From: Sporosarcina sp. ACRSM | GTDB taxonomy: Bacteria > Bacillota > Bacilli > Bacillales_A > Planococcaceae | Length of the DNA stretch: 64,000 nucleotides | Assembly (NCBI RefSeq): GCF_022346545.1 | Contig: NZ_JAKRNU010000004.1 | Coordinates: 62,001-126,000 of the forward strand | Direction: 5' to 3' | Shown: positions 8,272 through 15,269 of the stretch, in pieces | Position numbering within the stretch: position 1 is the first letter of the stretch | How the letters are laid out: the number at the start of each line of letters is the position of its first letter | The notes under the pieces: generated by a model | Told to the model about the DNA's origin: nothing | Database searches by the model: none | Seen by the model: only the letters and a program-made list of their open reading frames with translations | Translations under genes and position numbers: made by a program

Positions 8272-8649
8272 GACAGAAGACTCCCACTTCAATCGTGTGC
8301 AGGGTGTAGCCCAACGATAAGCGGGAGATGAATGTCGGTTAGCAATAGCTAAAAGTGTCGCACAATTAGAACATATGTGCTATAATGAACTTGTACAGAT
8401 TGCTCTTTGAAAACTGAAGATACGAGGTTGTGACAGGAAATACGTCTGTCACGTAAAATCTTCAACGTTCCAATCGCCCCGTCTAGCCGAAAAGTGAAAA
8501 CCAAGCAGTACGTTAGACGGTTGAGTTCAACGTACAAAACTTTCAAGTTCTCACCGTAGGGACTACGGGTAGAGCCTGCTAAAATAACTAGGCGTTTGTC
8601 TGGTGTTCGCAGGAATCTCCCACTTCTTCTATAAGTGGGAGTAGTTCAA
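8272..8649 (+). mobile_element. Transposase-less IS200/IS605-like element
   Basis: The left side carries a hairpin of the ACTCCCACTT...AAGCGGGAGAT type (from 8279), followed by a promoter-like TATAAT (8381-8386). The right side ends in CTCCCACTT (8617-8625) paired with AAGTGGGAG (8633-8641) and GTAGTTCAA. Similar subterminal hairpins at both ends, with no target duplication visible, are the signature of IS200/IS605 elements. No tnpA or tnpB frame is present: only about 230 bases lie between the promoter and the right end. It looks like a small derivative that moves, if at all, with a transposase supplied elsewhere. Its left-end module recurs at 31.6, 41.7 and 57.9 kb. Confidence 0.55.
8393..8649 (+). 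ncRNA. Candidate omegaRNA-like structured RNA inside the element
   Basis: Downstream of the TATAAT at 8381, the stretch folds into GTGACAG/CTGTCAC (8430-8452), CCGTCTA/TAGACGG (8479-8520) and the terminal CTCCCACTT/AAGTGGGAG hairpin. In TnpB-type transposons the RNA that guides the nuclease ends at the right end of the element and reads its guide from the flanking DNA. The arrangement here fits that, but no TnpB is encoded in the window. Its first ~20 bases (CTCTTTGAAAACTGAA) also resemble the leader of 23S rRNA precursors in Bacillales, which may be coincidence. Confidence 0.35.
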
Positions 8650-8700
8650 GGAATAGCCATTTATTCAGAAGATATCGTGGTAATTAGGGAAGATTTCAGA

Positions 8701-8868
8701 TTAAGAATGCCGTTTCTCTTTTTTCACCGACAAAATTGCCACTGTTGCTCCGAATTCACCTCGAATGACTTTTCGGGCACCCACGGCGTTTCTTGCGGTG
8801 ACTTGCTTGATTTTCTTTGTTCCTTCCAGTTCCATTTCCACAAGGAAACACTTTGACCCGCACATCAT
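8701..8868 (-). CDS. Small conserved-looking protein of 55 residues, unknown function
   Basis: The ORF begins MMCGSKCFLVEMELEGTKKI and ends SVKKEKRHS. The pattern is that of a compact alpha/beta domain: a beta strand, then TARNAVGARKVIRGEFGATVAILSV with helix and strand. GAGGG lies 6 and 9 bases before two adjacent in-frame ATG codons (8868 and 8865). Composition is coding-like, whereas the opposite-strand frame over the same stretch is cysteine- and histidine-rich and looks like a shadow. I do not recognise the family. Two cysteines at positions 3-7 could bind metal. It is transcribed towards the IS605-like element. Confidence 0.5.
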   Translation of the reverse strand: MMCGSKCFLVEMELEGTKKIKQVTARNAVGARKVIRGEFGATVAILSVKKEKRHS

Positions 8869-8983
8869 AGGAATCCCTCATTTCTACAGTTATCGCTTTA
8901 TTTCCTTTATTGTAAGCCAAGTTCCCTGTGACGGGAAATAATTAGCGATGCCGACTGCGTATCATTCATCTCATTGTTATAAT

Positions 8984-9027
8984 AAGAGAGTGTCCAAGCT
9001 GAACGTTGCTTTGGACACTCTCTTTTA
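8984..9027 (+). terminator. Isolated terminator-like hairpin upstream of the DUF4317 gene
   Basis: AAGAGAGTGTCCAA pairs with TTGGACACTCTCTT around a 13-base loop and is followed by TTTT on the plus strand. No rightward gene ends here. It may close transcripts coming from the IS605-like element or act as an attenuator about 70 bases before the DUF4317 start. Confidence 0.55.
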
Positions 9028-9093
9028 CGTATAGAATAAGCATTTTTGAATGGATATAGATGATAACTACTAGTCAGGGAGTTGGAAGTGGAA

Positions 9094-10284
9094 ATGAATA
9101 AAAAGGCCATTGCGGCGATTCGCAAGCAATTTAAGGTAGAGACGGATTTGATGAAGATTTCGGATATATACAAAGTATATATTCGGCAGGAAAGTAGTGA
9201 GATCTATCACGAGGAAGGCCAGCCGTTTTCCATGTTGGAACGGGAGCAACAGGAGCTGTTCCTTAACAACTTCAAAAAAGTGTTAGGTGGAAAATTGGAT
9301 ATAAAGTTGTTTGAAGTGAAGTTCAAGCGCCAAACGGAGGAACAAGCGGATCATACCCAGCAGCTTTTATATGATGGTCTGCAGACGGGTGAAGTGGAAG
9401 AGTGGAAAGCGAATATGCAGCGCATTGCCGGGAAGATGGTGCAGGATGTGCAATATGAAAAGGACATCGTTGTGACATTTATTCGCGGGAATTATTTTAA
9501 ACCGACCAAAAGGCATAGCGAGGAAGAGGAAGTCGCCGATCGGGACGAAGTGTACAAGAACCCCTTCATTCTCTGCAGTGTAAATCAGACTGATTTACCA
9601 AAGCGGTCCCTTGTCTTTGATTTCAATGAAAAGCAATATAAGGCGCATGATTTGATTGATCCGATTATCAATTTAACGTCTCCGATTGGCGGGTTTTTAT
9701 TCCCTTGCTTCACGGATAACGCGGCAGACGTCAATCATATTTTGTATGCGGCAGGTAAAGCGAACAAGCCGAATTACCATTTTATCGAGAATGTGCTGGA
9801 CGGCGAAGAGATCATGACTGCCGAAGATGATAAGGCCGTCTTTGAGGAGATTGTCAAAGAAGTCGTTGGGGAAGAAGTAAATACAAGGACCCTTGCCAAT
9901 GTCTATGATGAAATCAATAGCATGTTAGTGGTGGAAGAAGAGCAAGAAGAAGAGGAAAGTCTACCCACTTTGGATACAAAAGAAGTGGAACGGGTATTGA
10001 AAGCAAGTGGCGTGAAAGACGTGGACACGGCAAAAGTAGAAAGAGCATTTCAGAAAGTGATTGAGGACAAAAACTATGAAATGAAGGCCAGCCACGTCGT
10101 TCCGAGCTACACATCCAAGTCCATCAAAATTGAAACGAAAGTGGCGAATATTACGATTAGCCCACAGGACTTAAGATATGTGCGGCAAGTCACGGTCAAC
10201 GGCAAACGTTGTATCTTGATCGAAGTGGAAGAAGATACGATGATTGAAGGATTTACGCTGCTTCCAGAAGAATTAGTAGAGTAG
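9094..10284 (+). CDS. DUF4317 domain-containing protein
   Basis: A 396-residue soluble protein. The opening NKKAIAAIRKQFKVETDLMKISDIYKVYI and the blocks HEEGQPFSMLEREQQELFL and SPIGGFLFPCFTDNAADVNHILY are what I know from the DUF4317 family of Firmicutes, whose function is not established. An acidic linker (VVEEEQEEEES, near residue 280) separates the two halves. The ATG at 9094 is used; GGGAG lies 11 bases before it, and an in-frame TTG at 9082 would lack a site. It lies 39 bases before a sensor kinase on the same strand, so the two may be co-transcribed. Confidence 0.75.
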   Translation: MNKKAIAAIRKQFKVETDLMKISDIYKVYIRQESSEIYHEEGQPFSMLEREQQELFLNNFKKVLGGKLDIKLFEVKFKRQTEEQADHTQQLLYDGLQTGEVEEWKANMQRIAGKMVQDVQYEKDIVVTFIRGNYFKPTKRHSEEEEVADRDEVYKNPFILCSVNQTDLPKRSLVFDFNEKQYKAHDLIDPIINLTSPIGGFLFPCFTDNAADVNHILYAAGKANKPNYHFIENVLDGEEIMTAEDDKAVFEEIVKEVVGEEVNTRTLANVYDEINSMLVVEEEQEEEESLPTLDTKEVERVLKASGVKDVDTAKVERAFQKVIEDKNYEMKASHVVPSYTSKSIKIETKVANITISPQDLRYVRQVTVNGKRCILIEVEEDTMIEGFTLLPEELVE

Positions 10285-10323
10285 TTGGTACGATCAACAT
10301 GCCTATAATGGGAGGCCATGTCT

Positions 10324-11880
10324 ATGTTAAATGAACAGACGAGATATTCGAGGCTTGCAAATCTAACAAAAATAATTAATACGAAGTTAGACCTACGTGA
10401 AGTGTTGCAGCATGTGACAACGGCCATATCCGAAGAGATCGTGCAATGTGATGCAGTTGGAATTTATTTACCAGAGAAAAATGGGACATTTAGAGGGTTT
10501 GTCGGAAAACCGGATGTGATCAACGGCGAAACGCTCGATATGCAAGTCATCGATTTGGAGCGGGACTTACTGGCCAAAGAAGTGGTTGAAACGAAAAAAA
10601 CGATCTATATTCCTGACACTACAAAGGATCATCGCCCCGATCCGAGATCAATGGAAGCATTTAAGATTAACTCCTTATTAGCACTGCCGATTTCGTATGG
10701 AGAAGAGTTATTCGGGTTAGCTTTTTTATTCGATTATGCTATACCAATGAACTTAACGCCATTGGAAATTCAAAGTGTGGAAGCGTATGTGAATATGGCG
10801 GCAGTCGCCATTCGGAACGCCAAGAATATGGAGCAACTGGAAAGTATGGTGGAAGAGCGGACAAAGGAACTCGCCGCTGCTAATGAAAAGGTTACGAATG
10901 TCATTGAAAGTATCACGGATGGCTTCTTTGCATTGAACAAAGAGTGGAAATTTGTTTACATCAATCAACATCAATACTTACCTGCAAATAGAACTAGAGA
11001 AGACGTATTGGGCAAAAATATATGGGAAGTATTGCCGAAGAGTGTAGGGACCGTGATGTATGAAGAATTTCACCGCGCGATGACAGAGCGGATTGCGATC
11101 CAATTTGAAGCGCCATCTGCCTATGATGATTATTGGTATGAGGCAATGGTGTACCCGTATGACGAGGGAATTTGCTGCCTGTTTAAAAATGTAACTGAAA
11201 AAAGGAAGTATGAAGAAGAGCTGAAAAGGCTGTCCAATTTGGATTTAATCGGGCAGATGGCGGCAGGTATCAGTCATGAGATCCGAAATCCGATGACCAC
11301 CGTGCGGGGTTTTTTACAGTTGTTAAAACAAGAAGGCAAATATGAAAAACATGATGGGCTTTTTGAGTTGCTCATCGAAGAATTGGATCGTGCCAATTCA
11401 ATCATTACCGAATTTCTTTCCATAGGGAATACCAAAACTTCCGATTTACAAATGTACGATTTGAATTCAATTATTCAAGAAATCGCACCTCTAATCGAAA
11501 TCGATACACGTAATCAAAACAAAACGGTTCACTTCGATCTGCATGACATTCCGGAATTACTGTTAAATCGCAATGAAATCCGGCAACTGATCATCAATCT
11601 CTACCGCAACGGACTCGACGCGATGTGCAAAGGACAAGTGCTGACGATCCGTACGTATAAAGAGGATGAGAATTGTGTCGTTCTTGCTGTGCAAGATCAA
11701 GGAGAAGGAATCCGTTCCGAAATCATCGAGAAGATAGGAACCCCGTTTTACACGACAAAAGACCATGGTACCGGTTTAGGATTAGGCATCTGCTATGCCA
11801 TTGCCGCCCGTCATCAAGCGAAAATTGAAATGCAGACAGGATCTGAAGGCACTACTTTTTTTGTGAAATTCAGTAAGTAG
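10324..11880 (+). CDS. Cytoplasmic sensor histidine kinase (GAF-PAS-HisKA-HATPase)
   Basis: A 518-residue kinase without membrane segments. A GAF domain (residues ~5-165) is followed by a short coiled coil (MEQLESMVEERTKELAAANEK), a PAS domain (~190-295), the HisKA dimerisation helix with phospho-acceptor His ~318 in GISHEIRNPMTTVRGF, and an ATPase domain with N-box INLYRNGLDAM, G1 DQGEGI and G2 GTGLGLG. The layout and H-box resemble the sporulation-type KinA/KinE kinases that feed Spo0F, and no response regulator is adjacent, which suits an orphan phosphorelay kinase; that role is inference. The second ATG (10324) has GGAGG 8 bases upstream. Confidence 0.85.
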   Translation: MLNEQTRYSRLANLTKIINTKLDLREVLQHVTTAISEEIVQCDAVGIYLPEKNGTFRGFVGKPDVINGETLDMQVIDLERDLLAKEVVETKKTIYIPDTTKDHRPDPRSMEAFKINSLLALPISYGEELFGLAFLFDYAIPMNLTPLEIQSVEAYVNMAAVAIRNAKNMEQLESMVEERTKELAAANEKVTNVIESITDGFFALNKEWKFVYINQHQYLPANRTREDVLGKNIWEVLPKSVGTVMYEEFHRAMTERIAIQFEAPSAYDDYWYEAMVYPYDEGICCLFKNVTEKRKYEEELKRLSNLDLIGQMAAGISHEIRNPMTTVRGFLQLLKQEGKYEKHDGLFELLIEELDRANSIITEFLSIGNTKTSDLQMYDLNSIIQEIAPLIEIDTRNQNKTVHFDLHDIPELLLNRNEIRQLIINLYRNGLDAMCKGQVLTIRTYKEDENCVVLAVQDQGEGIRSEIIEKIGTPFYTTKDHGTGLGLGICYAIAARHQAKIEMQTGSEGTTFFVKFSK

Positions 11881-12023
11881 GCATGTTTAAGCAGAGTCTG
11901 GTTTACAGTAGACCATTCCTATTTGGAATCAATCATGATGAAGGATCGCTATTTTTAGTAAAGTTGGATACCTGCTAAGCTGAATGTAAACATAAAAAGT
12001 ACCATTCATGGGGGAGAGGCAGA

Positions 12024-12635
12024 ATGAGCATTGTAGATCGTTTTCAAGAGGTTCCAACAACTTGTATTTCGGATGCGTTAGAGGGTCTGAATAACTTGGA
12101 TGCAGCGATTAAACCGTTAAAGGAAGAGTATCGGGTCGCCGGTCGTGCATTTACAGTGAAAATGCCTGTCGGGGATAACCTTGTCGTTCTTAAAGCGATT
12201 CGGGAAGCGCAGCCCGGCGATGTGCTGGTGATTGATGCGAAAGGGGATACGTACCGGGCGATTGCGGGTGACTTTATCCTCGGCATGGCTCAAACACTCG
12301 GCATTAAAGGAGTAATTGCAGATGGGGTCATCCGTGATATTATCGGGGCCAAAAAATTGGATTATCCGGTTTTCTGCAAAGGGACGACTATTGCTGCAAG
12401 TGGCAAAGCAGGGGAAGGTGCCATCAATATACCGATTTCTTGCGGTGGGGTAACGATTCATCCGGGCGATCTCATTGTCGGCGATGCGGATGGCGTTGTA
12501 GTAATCCCACGTGCAATTGAAGAGGAAGTATTGGAAAAAGCAGTGGATAAAGAGTTGAAAGATCAGGCAAGAGCCGAGAAAGTATCCGGGAAAAAGGAAG
12601 AAGTCATCGCGTATTTGGATAAGTTCTTATCATAA
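12024..12635 (+). CDS. RraA-like protein (HMG/CHA aldolase-type fold)
   Basis: The 203-residue protein shows the RraA/MenG-like swivel fold: GDNLVVLKAIREAQPGDVLVIDAKGD, then GDFILGMAQTLGIKGVIADGVIRD with the DG-x-x-RD motif that binds divalent metal and pyruvyl substrate in 4-hydroxy-4-methyl-2-oxoglutarate aldolases. CGGVTIHPGDLIVGDADGVVVIP closes the core. Family members are aldolases or oxaloacetate decarboxylases; the RNase E-binding role of E. coli RraA is not expected in Bacillales. GGGGGAGAGG precedes the ATG. It stands alone, and its terminator has been entered by an IS1182-family element. Confidence 0.85.
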   Translation: MSIVDRFQEVPTTCISDALEGLNNLDAAIKPLKEEYRVAGRAFTVKMPVGDNLVVLKAIREAQPGDVLVIDAKGDTYRAIAGDFILGMAQTLGIKGVIADGVIRDIIGAKKLDYPVFCKGTTIAASGKAGEGAINIPISCGGVTIHPGDLIVGDADGVVVIPRAIEEEVLEKAVDKELKDQARAEKVSGKKEEVIAYLDKFLS

Positions 12636-12642
12636 AAAAATG

Positions 12643-12665
12643 GACAGGCTTCAAAAAAGCCTGTC
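12643..12665 (+). terminator. Terminator hairpin of the RraA gene, separated from its T-tract
   Basis: GACAGGCTT (12643-12651) pairs with AAGCCTGTC (12657-12665). The next bases are the IS end (TCAGATTG) rather than a T run, while AAAAAGCCTGTC followed by seven T's reappears at the far side of the element (14224-14242). The insertion therefore appears to have split a once complete terminator. Confidence 0.6.
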
Positions 12666-12678
12666 TCAGATTGTCGAC

Positions 12679-12715
12679 AAAAGGGCTTCGGAATGAAAAA
12701 TTCCGAAGCCCTTTT
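12679..12715 (-). terminator. Hairpin after the transposase gene
   Basis: AAAAGGGCTTCGGAAT and ATTCCGAAGCCCTTTT form a perfect 16-bp stem with a 5-base loop. It lies inside the left end of the IS, downstream of the transposase stop codon at 12777, and has four T's in either direction. Confidence 0.7.
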
Positions 12716-12776
12716 CTTAATTTCTTTAAAAACCTCCTCAAATGACTGGAGGTTAGGCCTCTTCGAGGCCATTATA

Positions 12777-14125
12777 TTAAGCCATTTCTGGACTTTTCCA
12801 AGTCCAGTTGGCCATCTTTTTTAAATTCATGGCAGCAAAAGTAAGCGTCGCCTGCATCGACAGTTTTTTAAGTCCCCTTAACGTTGTCCAACGCATGCCA
12901 TGCTTTTCTTTTGCATCTGCGAATACACGTTCAATCGTTTCTTTGCGTTTCGCATAAATTGGTTTTACATCTTTGTGATGACGAAGATGGTCCGCCTCTT
13001 CCACGTATTCTTGCCAAATATGACGTGTCACCACTTTTTGATGATTTTTACTCTCGGTACATTGCGTTAAAAAAGGACACGTCGCACAAATGTGTTTGGG
13101 AGATTTGTACTCACGGTATCCCTCTTTATTCGTGGTGGAATAGTTCAAAATTTCGCCCGCTGGGCAAAGGTAACAATCGAAGTATTCATCATAAACGTAT
13201 TCATGTTTTCGGAAGAATCCTTCCTTCGTGCGTGGTCGTGTGTATGGCAGGGCAGGTGTAATTTCATGACCAAATAAGTAACTCGTAATTGCAGGTGTTT
13301 TGTAAGCTGCGTCTGCGGCAACAGCTGTGGGTTTTCCAACTTTTTCGGTTACTGTTTCAACTAATGGCTCTAAGATATGACTATCGTGTACGTTACCTGG
13401 TGTTACAATCGTGCCAAGTATAAAACCATTACGGTCTGAAGCCGCATGAAATGAATAGGCGAACTGTTTTGTACGTTCATCTTTGACATAGTAACCACTC
13501 CCTGGGTCGGTTGTGCTTTCTTTAATTTCCTTCGATTCTTCCTTATCAAACTTATCCGGTGGGAAAGGCTTTTTTCCATGATCTTCTCGATCTTGATTAA
13601 TCTCTTCCTGCAGGCGTTCTTGATAAGTACGTGAACAACCATCTTTTCAAATTTGCGCTTATTCGCACTCGCTTTCACATGTGTAGAATCAATAAAAACA
13701 TGTTCTGCACTAATCAATTTTTTCTCAGCAGCTGTCTTTAATATACGATAGAATATCTCTTCAAATAGATCTGTCTCTTTAAAACGACGCTCGTAGTTTT
13801 TTCCGAACGTCGAGAAGTATGGCACTTTATCGTGGAAGCCATAGCCTAAGAACCAACGATAGGCCATGTTCGTTTCAATTTCTTCGATCGTTTTACGCAT
13901 TGAACGAATACCGAAGGTGTATTGAATCAGGGTGAGTTTAATTAAAATAACCGGATCTATACCTGGGCGATCTACCTCTGAATACATATCTTTCACCAAG
14001 TCATAAATAAAAGAAAAATCAATCGCTGCTTCCATTTTACGAACCAAATGGTTCGCTGGCATAAGTTCGTCTAATGCGATCATTTCAATTTGATCTCTTT
14101 GAATGGAATTATGTTTCGTAAGCAT
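12777..14125 (-). pseudogene. IS1182-family transposase, inactivated by one frameshift
   Basis: The N-terminal part opens MLTKHNSIQRDQIEMIALDE, continues through the first catalytic Asp region EHVFIDSTHVKASANKRKFEK, and then leaves frame at an A4 run (T4 at 13644-13647 on the plus strand). The -1 frame continues as TYQERLQEEINQDREDHGKK, through YSFHAASDRNGFILGTIVTP and AVAADAAYKTP, to FADAKEKHGMRWTTLRGLKK near the end, giving all three DDE regions. Restoring one A would give about 449 residues, the usual length. AGGTGA lies 6 bases before the ATG at 14125. A short A4 run is a poor slippery site, so I read this as decay rather than programmed shifting. Confidence 0.85.
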
Positions 14126-14212
14126 CCTCGTCACCTCAAGATTTTAATTACTTTTACTTTAAAACAAAAAAGATTGTAGACAAAGTAAAAATCAACTTTG
14201 TCTACAATCTGG

Positions 14213-14242
14213 GACAGGACATGAAAAAGCCTGTCTTTTTTT
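14213..14242 (+). terminator. Hairpin with T7 at the far side of the IS
   Basis: ACAGG (14215-14219) pairs with CCTGT (14230-14234) and is followed by seven T's. It lies at the junction between the IS right end and the 3' end of the LysR gene, and seems to contain the second half of the terminator that the IS split. Confidence 0.5.
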
Positions 14243-15098
14243 ACGCCAACTGTTTGATAAAGTCAACAAATGCCCTTACAACGTTCAGTTTTTCGGCGTC
14301 TTTGTAATAAATCATCCATGTTTTTTGCGTGAGGGGTAGGCCTTCTTTTGTTTGCAATGGAATTTGGTGCACATGCGGAACGTCTTCTAAAAAGAGAGAC
14401 GGAAGGATGGCATAGCCAAGCCCGCTTAAGACCATTTCCTTGCATGTATCCCCGCGGTCGATCGTCACCCTGACGAGCGGTGGCTGTGCATAGCGTTCTG
14501 CCCACCAATTATCGGTTAAATGTTTGTAAAGCGAGTCGGTTTGGTAATCGATTCTTGGGAGGTTCGGCAAATCTTCCAAATTGATTGGATGAATCGAAGC
14601 GATGCAAAGTTCCTCTTCAAAAAGCAACTCCTTCTCCCCTGGCCAATTGTAATCTCCCCTTATAAAACCGATATGGATATCTTGATTGTAAGTGAGCTGA
14701 TTGATCTGTTTGCTGTAGCCGGTTTCTACTTGGAATTCGACGTCGGGATATTGTTTTTCAAATGCGGTTAGCCATCCCGGAAGCTGATATTTGCTGATGA
14801 AATTGGAGACCCCTAAGCGCAGTGTGCCAGCGATATAATCATTGAAATTGTCGACGTCTTCCTTAATCTCGCGGAATGTGTCCAACAGTTCCGCGGCCCG
14901 TTTCGCCAAGTATTCGCCTTCAGGGGTAAATTGAACCCCTTTCACCCCACGGTTGACCACTTTTACACCTAATTCCGTTTCAATTTGTTGCAAGCGTTTT
15001 GTAAGTGTTGGCTGGGAAATATACAGGGCCTTTCCCGTGTTCGTAATGTTTTTTTCATGGTAAAGCGTATGAATGATCAGCCAATCCCTTTCGTCCAT
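14241..15098 (-). CDS. LysR-family regulator, divergent from aconitase
   Basis: The 285-residue protein has the LysR winged helix at its N-terminus (NITNTGKALYISQPTLTKRL as helix-turn-helix) and a periplasmic-binding-like effector domain from about residue 90 (GTLRLGVSNFISKYQLPGWL). The second ATG (15098) is preferred because GGTGG lies 7 bases before it. It is divergent from the aconitase-citrate carrier pair, with a 165-base shared promoter region containing an inverted repeat, so it most likely controls those genes in response to citrate or a related acid. It is too different from B. subtilis CcpC or CitR for me to equate them. Confidence 0.85.
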   Translation of the reverse strand: MDERDWLIIHTLYHEKNITNTGKALYISQPTLTKRLQQIETELGVKVVNRGVKGVQFTPEGEYLAKRAAELLDTFREIKEDVDNFNDYIAGTLRLGVSNFISKYQLPGWLTAFEKQYPDVEFQVETGYSKQINQLTYNQDIHIGFIRGDYNWPGEKELLFEEELCIASIHPINLEDLPNLPRIDYQTDSLYKHLTDNWWAERYAQPPLVRVTIDRGDTCKEMVLSGLGYAILPSLFLEDVPHVHQIPLQTKEGLPLTQKTWMIYYKDAEKLNVVRAFVDFIKQLA

Positions 15099-15163
15099 AT
15101 CCATTCCACCCGCCCAAATTTTTTATCCAAAGCCTATCATACAAAGAGGTTTTTAGAAAGTCC

Positions 15164-15212
15164 CATTCAAAATAGGTATCATCCACTATGCCATAACCCT
15201 ATTTTTCGAATG
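15164..15212. promoter_or_regulatory. Inverted repeat in the LysR-acnA intergenic region
   Basis: CATTCAAAATAGG (15164-15176) is mirrored by CCTATTTTTCGAATG (15198-15212) with a 2-base insertion in one arm, across a 21-base centre. The position between divergent genes and the AT-rich dyad are typical for a LysR regulator and its target. Binding is inferred. Confidence 0.5.
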
Positions 15213-15269
15213 ATGGAAATTATATTACGCTAAGAGTAGATCATTTTCGTCAAGTAAGGGGGCAACAAC

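Larger units (their letters stand above)
12660..14219 (-). mobile_element. IS1182-family insertion sequence, about 1.56 kb
   Basis: The ends are imperfect inverted repeats: CCTGTCTCAGATTGTCGACA from 12660, and on the other strand CCTGTCCCAGATTGTAGACA from 14219, with two mismatches over 22 bases. Between them lies one leftward transposase frame, now frameshifted. The direct repeat AAAAAGCCTGTC (12654-12665 and 14224-14235) brackets the element and could be a target duplication or part of the pre-existing terminator. The inner hairpin at 12679-12715 would end the transposase transcript. The exact ends are uncertain by about 10 bases. Confidence 0.75.

Noticed and set aside
8635..8856. Rightward 73-residue ORF behind the IS605-like element
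   Set aside because: Rich in Cys, His and Phe without a ribosome site; it is the mirror of the better leftward ORF at 8701-8868.
13640..13651. Programmed frameshift in the IS1182 transposase
   Set aside because: The run is only four A's, there is no stimulatory hairpin or heptamer, and members of this family normally have one uninterrupted frame.
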